Of a DNA stretch of 64,000 bases, positions 35,549 through 44,226 are shown piece after piece. The stretch lies in contig JACPQD010000055.1 of assembly GCA_016190665.1 (NCBI GenBank), positions 34,790 through 98,789 of the forward strand, read 5' to 3'. This DNA comes from Chloroflexota bacterium. Its GTDB lineage: Bacteria; Chloroflexota; Dehalococcoidia; JACPQD01. The notes beneath the pieces were generated by a model, which saw only the letters and a program-made list of their open reading frames with translations, searched no databases and was not told where the DNA came from. The position numbers and the translations under genes are program-made. The first letter of the stretch is position 1. Each line of letters starts with the position of its first letter.

Positions 35549-37204
35549 TTACTTGTCGATCCACTGGTAGGCTACCAGGTGCTGGCTCAGAAACGACGGC
35601 TCGGGCGGGCCCTTGACATGAGGCTGCCGCGCCAGCCGCTCGCCATAGCCGAAGAGGAACACCGCGTAGGCCTTCTCAATCATTACCCTTTCGAACTGGT
35701 TCAGGAGCTGCCGCCTTTTGGCCGTGTCCACGGCGCGCATTTGCTGCTCGAGCAGGTCAGCGACCTGCTTGTCCTCGATGCGGTATTCTCCCCTCGCCCG
35801 CCAGTATTGGGTTACGCGCTCGCCCACCTCCAGGGCGGGGGTACCCACGTGAAGAATGGCCGTGTAGTCGCCGCCAGCCCGATGGGCGATCAGGGTGGTA
35901 TGCTCCAGGGGCTGCTGCTTCACGGTAATGCCTACCTGTTTTAGCTGGTTTGCCACCACGGCGAGGGCATCCACGCACTCCGTCCTTCTGGAGCTCACCT
36001 TGATCTCAAGGGACAGACCATTGGGGAACCCGGCCTCGGCCAGGAGCTGCTTAGCCTTGCCTGTATCCGGCTTATATAGGCGTTTCAACTCCTCGATGGG
36101 CAGCCGCCACGAGGCCGCCGCGCCAAAGATGGGGCTGGTCAGCTCCGCCTCGCCGTCCATGACCACATCGATGATAGCCTGGCGGTCGACGGCCAGAGAG
36201 AAGGCCTGCCGCACCCGCTGATCATCGAAGGGCTTCTTTTCGGGATGAAACACCAGGAAGACCTGGTTCCTCGGCACACTCGACGAAGTTATCCGGGCAT
36301 TGGTCTTCTTGAGGGACTCGAAATCGGTATTGGAGACCATCAGGTAGTCCGCCCTGCCCGCTCGAAAGGCGGCGAGTCTGGTCGCGGAATCGGGCACGAC
36401 GATGACATTCACCTCGTCGAGATAAGGGACCCCTTTCACAAAGTAGTTCGGATTCCGGGCTAGCTTGTAGCTGATTTTCTCTGTCCAGCTTTTCAGATAA
36501 AAGGGCCCCGTGCCCGCCTCTTCCCGGTTCAGATCGCCGAACTTCTCGACGGCCTCCCGGCCGACCATGTAGGTCATGGGCAAAGCCAGGAAGTCCATAA
36601 AGGGCGCCGTCGGCTCTTTCAAAGTGATCCTCACTGTATACTTGTCGACTATTTCGACGCTGGAAACTAGCTGGAATTGCCAGCGGCGAAAGAACTTCGG
36701 GTCATTGGTGCCCATGCGCTGGATGTTGAACTTAACGTCCTCCGCCGTCAGCTCATGGCCTTTCATGGTCGGGCTATCGTGGAACTTGACGCCCTGACGG
36801 AGTCTCAGCACGTAGACCGTATCGCTGGGTTGCTCCCATTTCTCCACGAGGTCAGGAACAATCTCCATCTTTTCGTCCAGGGCGAAAAGGCCGTTGTACA
36901 GAGGCGCCAGGACGTCGCCCCACCAGGCGGCGCCCCGCGAGAAGTGGGGGTCCAGCATGTCCGGATAGTTCTCCCGGATGCGGGTGACGGAGCCGCCGTA
37001 TTTTGGCTGGCCGGCGGACGCCTTCGGCGTGGGGGTCAGGGGTTGGAGGACGGGGGTTGGTGGCGATGACTTGGCCTCCGACTTAGGCACGGTGGCTGGA
37101 GTCGCCGCTGGACTGGGTGAAGATACGGGCGCGCAGCCAGCCACCATACCCAGGATGACGGCGCCGGTCAGAATCAGCCTTAACGGTCTCCTCGTTTCGA
37201 CCAT
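35549..37204 (-). CDS. Family-5 extracellular solute-binding lipoprotein (SBP 1)
   Basis: A 551-residue periplasmic/extracellular binding protein of the peptide/nickel/opine ABC family. The signal peptide ends in the lipobox MVAGC, followed by a Pro/Ala/Thr-rich linker, then GGSVTRIRENYPDMLDPHF and the family core KFHDSPTMKGHELTAEDVKF, VRQAFSLAVDRQAIIDVV and the C-terminal lobe. ATG 37204 with GAGGAA upstream was used; the longer ORF starts inside a palindrome. No permease or ATPase gene is nearby. Ligand unknown. Confidence 0.9.
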   Translation of the reverse strand: MVETRRPLRLILTGAVILGMVAGCAPVSSPSPAATPATVPKSEAKSSPPTPVLQPLTPTPKASAGQPKYGGSVTRIRENYPDMLDPHFSRGAAWWGDVLAPLYNGLFALDEKMEIVPDLVEKWEQPSDTVYVLRLRQGVKFHDSPTMKGHELTAEDVKFNIQRMGTNDPKFFRRWQFQLVSSVEIVDKYTVRITLKEPTAPFMDFLALPMTYMVGREAVEKFGDLNREEAGTGPFYLKSWTEKISYKLARNPNYFVKGVPYLDEVNVIVVPDSATRLAAFRAGRADYLMVSNTDFESLKKTNARITSSSVPRNQVFLVFHPEKKPFDDQRVRQAFSLAVDRQAIIDVVMDGEAELTSPIFGAAASWRLPIEELKRLYKPDTGKAKQLLAEAGFPNGLSLEIKVSSRRTECVDALAVVANQLKQVGITVKQQPLEHTTLIAHRAGGDYTAILHVGTPALEVGERVTQYWRARGEYRIEDKQVADLLEQQMRAVDTAKRRQLLNQFERVMIEKAYAVFLFGYGERLARQPHVKGPPEPSFLSQHLVAYQWIDK

Positions 37205-37274
37205 GATTTCCTCGCTTTCTTGTGTCAGTGCAAGAGGGGACTGGCGCGACTTCCCCTCATTCCCCAGGCAGCCC

Positions 37275-37302
37275 GTAGGGGCACGGTGCACCGTGCCCCT
37301 AC
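37275..37302. repeat. 28-bp perfect palindrome abutting an SBP gene
   Basis: GTAGGGGCACGGTG followed by its exact reverse complement. It shares its first base pair with the stop codon region of SBP 2 (37302-37304). It belongs to the GTAGGGGC...GCCCCTAC class of dispersed palindromes and may act as a transcript-end structure. Confidence 0.75.
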
Positions 37303-38990
37303 TAGGTCGCCAGCCAGACCTCGGTGTATTTGTTGCAGTTCCAGATGCCGATAGGCGTGCCGAAGTTCTTGACGTTGTCCCAGACGCCGGAGGCGTTCTT
37401 ACCTGACCGCCAGCTTGGCATGGTGGGCATCAACTCCAGCAGGCGCAGCTCGATCTGGCGCACCAGCTTCTTGCGCTCAGCAACGTCCAGCAGCCTGGAC
37501 TGCTGCTTGACCCAGTTGTCCAGCGTACCATCCTTGAAGGAGATGACGGGCGGCAGGACGTTGGCCAGCCAGGCCGTTGGGTCATCGGCGTGGACGCCCC
37601 ACGCCTCCTGCAGGATCTCGTAGTCCTCCTTGGCCTTGCGACTCGTAAAGGTCCCGGCGTCCAGGACTTCCAGCTTGAGGTCGATGCCCGCCGCTTTCAC
37701 CATCTCCTTGTAGGCCGTGGACATGCGCACATCCACCTCCAGGGTCCTGATTGTCATGGTCAGCGATAGGCCTTTTTCGAAGCCTGCCTCGGCGAGGAAC
37801 TGTTTCGCCTCGGCGACATCACTGGACTTGTCCGGCCGGTACCCGGGCGTTTGCAGCATCTCGGCGTTGGGGAACTCGAAGCTGCCCCAAGGCTCGGGAG
37901 CGAAATAGAGGCTCAGCACCCCGGAGCCCTCGCCATACGCCTTGATCAGCGCCGGCCGATCAGCCAGCAGATTGAGAGCCTTGCGCACCCGGACATCACC
38001 GATGGGTTTCCGCGACACGTTCATCTGCACCAGGGCGTTGCTGAGCTGAGTGTACTCGACGGCGTGGGCCTTGCCCTTCAATTCGCGATTCGTGATCCCC
38101 ACCTGCGTGGGGTTCAAGCCGCCGCTTCCCGGCGACGTGAGCAACACGCGGCCCGTCCTGAAGGCGGCGAAGCGCGTCGCCGCGTCCGTTATGATGTAGA
38201 ACTTCAGCCCATCGAGGTAGGGTCGTCCCTTGCGGAAGTAGTCCCTGTGTTTCACCATCTCGAGGACGGACCCGGCCGTGTACCTCTCCAGCTTGAAGGG
38301 CCCCGTACCGTCCATCGTCTGCTTCATGTCGCCCTTCTGCTCCACCACCTTCTTTGGGTAGATAACGTGATGGCTGAGGGCGATGCCGCCCATGAAGCTG
38401 GCGTCGGGGTACTTGGTCACGATTCTGACCGTGTCGGGATCTGGGGTCTCAATTCGGTCCACGGAGAGCAACAGCTCCCTTCGAGGGGAGCGGACCCCAC
38501 GAGGCGGGTTGATGATCCTCTCCAGGCTGAATCTCACATCCTCGGAGGTCATCTGGCTGCCATTATGGAATTTGATTCCCTTGTTGAGGCGAAAGGTGTA
38601 GGCGAGACCGTCCGGACTGAGATCGAAGCGCTCCGCGAGGTCAGGGATGATCTCGTCCTGCTTCAACGGGTTATACTCCATCAGGCCGTCATAGACCGTG
38701 GCCGCAACAATACGCGTGGCGAGAAGCTGCTGCTGGTGCATGTCCCATCCCGGTGGGTCCTGATAAGCGCTGATGGGGAGAACACCGCCGTATCTGGGCT
38801 GGTCGGGGGACGCCTTCGGCGCGGGGGTCAGGGGTTGGGGGCTGGGGATCGGTGACGGTGATTGGGCCGCTTGTTTCGCTGGCGCAGCCGTTGGTGGCGG
38901 CGCAGCCGCGGGCGCACAGCCCGCAACGAGAGATGCCACCATCAGGAAGCCGGTCAGAGACCAGAAATGCCCTTTTCCACTTCCTTTCAA
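37302..38990 (-). CDS. Family-5 extracellular solute-binding lipoprotein (SBP 2)
   Basis: A 562-residue binding protein. Signal peptide with lipobox LVAGC, low-complexity Pro/Ala linker, then GGVLPISAYQDPPGWD, the helix KFHNGSQMTSEDVRFSLERI, VRKALNLLADRPALI and a C-terminal lobe ending NKYTEVWLAT. The start is TTG 38990 with GAGGA about six bases upstream. It is the paralogue of SBP 1, 3 and 4, each with its own leader and intergenic repeats, so they need not be one operon. ABC partners are not in this window. Confidence 0.9.
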   Translation of the reverse strand: MKGSGKGHFWSLTGFLMVASLVAGCAPAAAPPPTAAPAKQAAQSPSPIPSPQPLTPAPKASPDQPRYGGVLPISAYQDPPGWDMHQQQLLATRIVAATVYDGLMEYNPLKQDEIIPDLAERFDLSPDGLAYTFRLNKGIKFHNGSQMTSEDVRFSLERIINPPRGVRSPRRELLLSVDRIETPDPDTVRIVTKYPDASFMGGIALSHHVIYPKKVVEQKGDMKQTMDGTGPFKLERYTAGSVLEMVKHRDYFRKGRPYLDGLKFYIITDAATRFAAFRTGRVLLTSPGSGGLNPTQVGITNRELKGKAHAVEYTQLSNALVQMNVSRKPIGDVRVRKALNLLADRPALIKAYGEGSGVLSLYFAPEPWGSFEFPNAEMLQTPGYRPDKSSDVAEAKQFLAEAGFEKGLSLTMTIRTLEVDVRMSTAYKEMVKAAGIDLKLEVLDAGTFTSRKAKEDYEILQEAWGVHADDPTAWLANVLPPVISFKDGTLDNWVKQQSRLLDVAERKKLVRQIELRLLELMPTMPSWRSGKNASGVWDNVKNFGTPIGIWNCNKYTEVWLAT

Positions 38991-38999
38991 TGTTTCCTC

Positions 39000-39329
39000 C
39001 TCGGTACAAGAGAGAGGGGGGTTCCCCTGTTAGAGACCGGCTCGCTCTCGACGACCGAATCGGTCTGGGAAACATCGGCCATCGAGCACATCGATACGCA
39101 GGGGACAAGTCCCTGCACTGGGGCGCCAAGAGCCCCTTCCTCGCCAACTCAAACCCGGGAAGCTGGTCCCCCTCTTCCACCCGGCGGCAGGGGACAAGCC
39201 CCTGCCCTACGGCGCTGATGGCTGTAGGCTGATAGCTGATCGCTACGCTTTGAAAGCGGCGGCAAGCCGCCGCACTCCAAATGCCCCCTGCCCCCTATTC
39301 CCTATCCCCTACAACCTATAACCTACAAC
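39000..39329. repeat. Repeat-rich spacer between SBP 2 and hydratase 2
   Basis: No gene. It contains hairpins GCAGGG-GACAAGT-CCCTGC (near 39098) and GGCAGGGG-ACAAG-CCCCTGCC (39186-39206), a GCGGCGGC-AAG-CCGCCGC hairpin near 39257, a GCTGATGGCTGTAGGCTGAT repeat, and a CTACAACCTATAACCTACAA repeat near 39309. Confidence 0.6.
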
Positions 39330-40238
39330 CTACCCCGCCTTGTAGCTCTTGAAATACTTCGTCCGGGCCAGCGCCTCCTCGAACTCGTCATGCAGCTTGT
39401 GGAAGGCGGCCTTGGCCCCCATCTTCTCGCGGTCGCGGATGAAGACGGTCTTCTTCTCCTCTTCCCGGTACTTCAGGTTGGTGGCCAGGGTATGGATGGT
39501 GGCCTGGCTCAACAGGCCGGTCAGGCCCAGGGACTCCGCCACCTGCTTGCGTGACATCTTGCCGATAGCCACGGCGTCGGAGGGGATGAGCGTCAGCGCT
39601 TTGGCGAGGTTGTAGACCTCCTGCTCCAGTATCTCCGGCTCCACAGCCCGGGTGACGATGCCGATCTCCGCCGCCTCCTCGCCGCTGAAGGTGCGACCTG
39701 TGATCAACAGCTCCACGATCCTCTTGGTCAGCCCCATGACCAGTTCATAGGGCATGCTCAGGGTGCCGCCGAAGGCCAGCCTCTGGCCGCGATGGGCAAA
39801 CATGGCGTTCTTGGCAGCTACGGCGATGTCGCTGCACTGGGCGAAGAACATGCCCGCCTCGACGCACCAGCCGTGCACCTGGGTTATGGTCAGCTTCTTG
39901 CAGTAGAGGACAGCCCGGCGCAGCCCGACGATGTGGTCCTCATCCACCTGAAGCCTGACGGCCTGAGGCGGGCTGTAGTCCGGTGAGCCGCCGTACACCC
40001 GGTAGACCATCGAGAGGTCGAAGCCGGCGCAGAAATGGGCCCCCGCGCCTCGGATTACGATCACCTTCACCTCGCCGTCCCTCTCCGCCAGCCTCAGGGC
40101 ATCGGGCACCTCGTCGGTCATCTCGCCGGGCCCGATGCTGATGGCGTTCCGCTTCTCAGGCCGGTTAAGAGTAATGTAGACGATGCCTGGTACTTCCTTG
40201 TCCTTCTCATAGAGAATCGTCTTGTAGGTGTCGTTCAT
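39330..40238 (-). CDS. Enoyl-CoA hydratase/isomerase family protein 2
   Basis: A 302-residue crotonase-superfamily enzyme, longer than usual at both ends. Seen: YITLNRPEKRNAIS, the oxyanion-hole segment AHFCAGFDLSMVYRV, QVHGWCVEAGMFFAQCSDIA and AFGGTLSMPYELV. Residues in the second motif (VEAGMFFAQCSD) keep the CoA-binding shape, while typical hydratase glutamates are not both evident, so the reaction is uncertain. The C-terminal extension (REEEKKTVFIRDREKMGAKAAF) recalls hydratases acting on longer or aromatic acyl-CoAs. GGAGG precedes ATG 40238. It lies beside the second UGSC module, on the same strand. Confidence 0.85.
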   Translation of the reverse strand: MNDTYKTILYEKDKEVPGIVYITLNRPEKRNAISIGPGEMTDEVPDALRLAERDGEVKVIVIRGAGAHFCAGFDLSMVYRVYGGSPDYSPPQAVRLQVDEDHIVGLRRAVLYCKKLTITQVHGWCVEAGMFFAQCSDIAVAAKNAMFAHRGQRLAFGGTLSMPYELVMGLTKRIVELLITGRTFSGEEAAEIGIVTRAVEPEILEQEVYNLAKALTLIPSDAVAIGKMSRKQVAESLGLTGLLSQATIHTLATNLKYREEEKKTVFIRDREKMGAKAAFHKLHDEFEEALARTKYFKSYKAG

Positions 40239-40398
40239 TCGTTTTCCTCCAAAATGACTCTGCTCAGCAATACTGATTCATGATTCCAGGTGGACTAAGT
40301 GGACACTGTGGACAGGCTGATCATTCGAGCTTTCAGCGATCAGTGGTCAGCTTTCAGCATTCCCCTTTCCTTGTGCCCCATTCATCACTCATCACTTA

Positions 40399-41441
40399 TC
40401 ACTTATCACTTATTTCCCTGGTCACCGTCTTGGAGCTGAAGGTGGGCGCGAACACGGAGTGCGGCCCCATCCCCCCGGCGACGAAGAGCTGGATGTCTGC
40501 TGGCTTGGCGCTGACGTGCACCATTCCATCGACCACTGGCCTGTGCCACTTGTTCAACATGGCCGTGACTTGCTCCGCCGCGAAGGTGGACAGAGGTAGG
40601 GACGCCTTCTCATGAAGGGCGGCGCGCACATCGTCCTTGGACATTCCCTGCTGGGCCATTATAGCAGCATGCTCCGGGGACAGAATCACCAGCGGCTCCC
40701 CGGGGTTGAAGTTCATGTTATAGCCGCCCTGCCCGGTCATGGACCCGGCGATGGTGGTGAGGACTCCCTCCGCCGATTTGCTCTCCATATCCAGGATGTT
40801 CAAAATGCTCACCGCGCCGAAAACAGTCACCGCGCTGGTCTCGGGGGCAGCCCCTTCTCCACATGTAAAGGCGGCCAGGTTGTCGGGAGCGCCTCCTCGT
40901 TTTCGCCCAGACAGAAAGTATACTTGGCCGGCTGGCCGAGGGTGGCCATGTCCGTTACGCCGGGAATCGCGCCGCCAATGTTGCTCAATATCAGCCTGAT
41001 GGCCCGGCCGATAGTTGCGTTGCTTTGCCGGCCTTGCCCCAGGGCATTGTGGCCGCAATTGATGTCCAACTTCTGACGTATCGGGCCGTTGACCACCGCC
41101 AGCGGCGCCACCGGATTAGTGGTGGCCTGGACGCGGGCCAGGACGAACTCGGGGGCGACCATCGCCTCCAAGGCGGCGATCACCACGGGAAGATAGGAAG
41201 GCAGGCAGCCGGCCATGACGGCGTTGATGGCCATCTTCTCCACGGTCGCCTTGCCCATGGCGGGTGGGATCAGGCCGATGAGATCTTCCGGCCGGCGGCG
41301 GGTCCCGGCCAGCATCGCCTCCACTCTATCTGGCGTCGGGACGACCACGGGCAGACCGTCCGTCCAGCCCTGCTCGTAAAGAAACCCGGTTGCCGCCTCC
41401 TCCGAGGCGACCTTAAGGCGCCGGGACCTGAGCTGTACCAT
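40399..41441 (-). pseudogene. UGSC-associated protein gene, frameshifted at a G5 run
   Basis: Two overlapping frames form one protein of about 347 residues. The N-terminal frame (ATG 41441, AAGGAG upstream) has GFLYEQGWTDGLPVVVPTPDRV, a GLIPPAMGKATVEKMAINAVMAG helix pair and KYTFCLGENEEALPTTW; the second frame continues ETSAVTVFGAVSILNILD and runs to TGA 40399. Adding one C to the C5 run at 40843-40847 (minus strand CCCCC) joins them as GLPPETSAVTVFG, matching the intact paralogue at the left window edge. The gene is either freshly inactivated or contains a sequencing error. It follows the selenoprotein gene by 150 bp. The last residues are encoded by an ATCACTTATCACTT-type repeat. Function unknown. 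Confidence 0.78.
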
Positions 41442-41590
41442 TGAACTCTCCTTAAAAGGATCCAGGCCCAAAACGACCTCCTCCTTTCGCCGCAGAGGCG
41501 CAGAGTCCCCTTGGTCCCTAGTGATTTCCGTCTCTGAGCCCTCCGTGTCTTTGCGGTGACTGGTCAGGTGGCGTTCCTATTCCTCAAAGG

Positions 41591-42223
41591 TCATTCATGC
41601 CAGGGCCGAGCTGGCGATGCCTGTAGGCGCCGCCCGAGGACTGGAGGCGTGCCGTCCAGGTATTCTTCCTCCAGCCTTTCGCGCGGCGTTGTCAGCACGT
41701 AGATGACCTCGTCGACGATGTCCTCCGCTATTTGCCGGACCCTTTCGTCGGGCAGGGAGCCAAAGGGGTAGGGTATCACCACGATGGGCAGCGAGGGGAC
41801 GCCGAGCGCCTTCGCCTCATGCTGCCCCAGGCGGGCGAAGTTCCCGGCGCAGATGTTGGCCGTGGCTACGCCCCGCTTCTCCAGTTGAATGCCGTCGTTG
41901 ATACTCAACGTCGTGCAGCCCCCTCAGTCGCCGACGCCGTTCACCACCACCTGGCATTCGGCAGCGAGGGCGTCCAACTCGGGCGTGGGTGTGCCCACCG
42001 TCCGCTCGAAGCTGGGCGCCTGTCTTATGATCTTGGCGAACTTGTGGCGTGACGCCAGGATCTCCTCCAGCCGGGCGAGGAGGACGTTGGCGTTAGCCTT
42101 GGTGTTGTCCAGGAAGCCGATCACCTTGCTGTCCAGCCTTGCCGGTCTGAGGGCAAGTCTGGTCCCCTCTACCTCCTCCTCGGCGTGAGGGTCGAGGATT
42201 TCGATGCCTGTGTCTAGGCTCAA
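41591..42223 (-). CDS. UGSC-family selenoprotein, UGGC variant (Sec at residue 100)
   Basis: The minus-strand frame from TTG 42223 to the stop at 41591-41593 contains one in-frame TGA (41926-41924). Read as selenocysteine it yields a 210-residue protein with NGVGD-U-GGC-TTLSINDG, a variant of the UGSC motif with C103 three residues after U100. Both sides of the TGA show family features: LDSKVIGFLDNTKANANVLL before and IQLEKRGVATANICAGNF after, parallel to the first copy. A SECIS-like hairpin follows (41890-41917). TTG is supported by AAGGAGG seven bases upstream. The partner gene lies downstream. A thiol/selenol redox role is likely; the substrate is unknown. Confidence 0.85.
41890..41917 (-). 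promoter_or_regulatory. Bacterial SECIS-like hairpin after UGA 41926-41924
   Basis: On the minus strand, TGC, an A bulge, CG, an A-A mismatch and CGTTGA pair with TCAACG, CG and GCA around the loop GUA: eleven pairs. The loop G is base 23 from the U of the UGA, identical in position to the element at 868-888, although the sequences differ. This shared geometry in two diverged paralogues argues for selection on SelB binding. Confidence 0.7.
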
Positions 42224-42300
42224 AGCGGTCCTCCTTTTGATTGGTCTGGGTCTGACCAGTCTGACGGGTCGGACAGGTCGGACGCGTCAGTCAGGGCGCT

Positions 42301-42320
42301 GGGCGGTTCCCCAACCGCCC
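42301..42320. repeat. GC hairpin downstream of SBP 3
   Basis: GGGCGGTT-CCCC-AACCGCCC, eight perfect pairs, followed by TACCG, as in the other dispersed palindromes. A GTCTGACCAGTCTGACGGGT-type quasi-repeat lies just to the left (42243-42290). Confidence 0.55.
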
Positions 42321-42345
42321 TACCGTGCGCGTGCCTTTTTCGCGC

Positions 42346-44007
42346 TTAGTTGTCTATCCAGATATCCCGCAGGTTGTTCAGGGCGTAGTCCGACGGGCCA
42401 GGCGTCCATCCGTGCATGGTGGGCGCGACCGCCAGGAAGCTGTAAGGCCAGACAATGGGCAGTGCGGTATAGCTTTCCATGAGTACATACCGCTCGACCT
42501 GCTTCAGGATCTCCTGGCGCTTCGCCACGTCCAGGCTGCGTCGCTGGGCGTCCCACATCTCGGTCAGGCGTTTGTCATCGTCGTTGCCGACGAAGTTAAG
42601 GCGCCCGCCCGGGATGAAGTAGTCCGTCATGATGATGGGGTCGGGAATGGTTGCGCCGGGGGTGAAGACCATCGCCTGGAACTGGCGGTCGTTCCCACGC
42701 TTCCAGAAGATGGCGTCCTCCAGGACTTCGACGCTGGCCCGGATGCCGAGGTTCGATAGCTGGCCCGTCATGAACGTGGCGGAGGTCCTGGTCAGCCGCT
42801 CACCCCGGGACAGCACGGGCAGAGAGAAGCCCTCGGCGTACCCCGCGTCGGACAGGAGCTTTTTCGCCGCAGCGATGTCCCGTTCTTTCTGGTCAGAGAA
42901 GCCGGGCAGCCTGGCCAGCTCGTCCTGGGTCAGCCCCCAGGCATCGAAGGGGTAGGCGCTCCCCGACTTCCCTGCGCCTTCCGCGACGACCTTGAGGGCC
43001 GCCTGGCGGTCCAGCGCCAGGGAGACCGCCTGGCGGACGCGAATATCCTGGAAGGGTTTTGTCCTCAGGTCCCAGAACAGCCAGGGGCCCCGGAGAGTGG
43101 CAGAGCGGAAGGTCTGGATATTCGGCGCGCTTTTCTTGAGCGCGTCCACTTCTGAGGGAGCAAGCGTGCCGGAGAAGCGGGCTGTCATGTGCGCGCGCGC
43201 CGTGCGCATGGCGGAGAGGCGCGTCATCTGGTCCGTGATGATGCGGACGCTGACGCCCTCCAGGTACGGCCTGCCCTTCAAATAGTAGTCCGGGTTGCGG
43301 GACAGCTCAACGCTCACGCCCGGGGTATAGCTGACGGATTTGAACGGCCCCGTGCCCATGGCCACGGTCTTCATGTCCTTGCCTTCGTCGGCCAGGTGCT
43401 TGGGGTAGATAGGGCTGAAATCCATGGCGAGGATGGTCAACAACGGAGCGAACGGGTACTTGAGGACGACCTTCACCTGGTCCCCCTCGCTCTCGACTCT
43501 CTGGACGACGGGGCCGAGAAGCGCGCCGATGCTGCTTGTCGTGCCCTTCGGTGGGCTTAGGAGCCTGTTCAGGCTGTACGTGACATCCGCTGTGGTCAGG
43601 GGCTTGCCGTCGTGCCACTTCACCCTCTGCCGGACAGTGAACGTGTACGCTGTGCCGTCAGCGCCGACATCCCACTTCTCGGCGAGGTCGGGGACGATGT
43701 CTTTGCCTGCGCTGGGGTCGAACTGGACGAGCTTCGAGTAGACGGGGGCGGTCGTGACCTGGATGAGGCCATTCTGCGTGGCAGCGGCGTCGAAGTCGGG
43801 CGGGTTCCCGCCCTGGAGTATGACGAGGGTACCGCCGGGCCTGGGCTGCTCTGCGGCCGCCTTGGGCGTCGCCGCCGGCGCCCCGGCGGCGGGCTTGGAG
43901 GCCTCGCCAGCCGGCGCTGGCGGCGCTGGGGCGCAGCTTGCCAGCAGAAGCCCCAGGATGAGCAAGCCGCTCGGTACTAGCCATAGCCGTCTAGCTTTTC
44001 TTGTCAT
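42346..44007 (-). CDS. Family-5 extracellular solute-binding lipoprotein (SBP 3)
   Basis: A 553-residue binding protein with lipobox LLASC, an Ala/Pro-rich linker, then GGTLVILQGGNPPDFD, VKWHDGKPLTTADVTYSLNRL, VRQAVSLALDRQAALKVV and a C-terminal NNLRDIWIDN. AAGGAGG lies upstream of ATG 44007. It sits directly upstream of the selenoprotein gene on the same strand (123 bp). It shares the full family length with SBP 4 and, like it, lacks linked permease genes. Ligand unknown. Confidence 0.9.
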   Translation of the reverse strand: MTRKARRLWLVPSGLLILGLLLASCAPAPPAPAGEASKPAAGAPAATPKAAAEQPRPGGTLVILQGGNPPDFDAAATQNGLIQVTTAPVYSKLVQFDPSAGKDIVPDLAEKWDVGADGTAYTFTVRQRVKWHDGKPLTTADVTYSLNRLLSPPKGTTSSIGALLGPVVQRVESEGDQVKVVLKYPFAPLLTILAMDFSPIYPKHLADEGKDMKTVAMGTGPFKSVSYTPGVSVELSRNPDYYLKGRPYLEGVSVRIITDQMTRLSAMRTARAHMTARFSGTLAPSEVDALKKSAPNIQTFRSATLRGPWLFWDLRTKPFQDIRVRQAVSLALDRQAALKVVAEGAGKSGSAYPFDAWGLTQDELARLPGFSDQKERDIAAAKKLLSDAGYAEGFSLPVLSRGERLTRTSATFMTGQLSNLGIRASVEVLEDAIFWKRGNDRQFQAMVFTPGATIPDPIIMTDYFIPGGRLNFVGNDDDKRLTEMWDAQRRSLDVAKRQEILKQVERYVLMESYTALPIVWPYSFLAVAPTMHGWTPGPSDYALNNLRDIWIDN

Positions 44008-44226
44008 GGTGTGCCTCCTTTTTGCCCGCCTCCTATCCTCTATTGCCCAACTCGGCGAAGCGGAGACCGAATGCCAGCGAGCAGTCAGCTTTCAGCCATC
44101 AGCTATCAGTCTGGTGAAAACAGGATACTGCTTATTGAAATCAAAAATCACGCGCACCTTGCGCCCAATTTCACCTGTGCGGCACTGTAACCTACAACCT
44201 ATAACCTATGACCTATAACCTATCCC

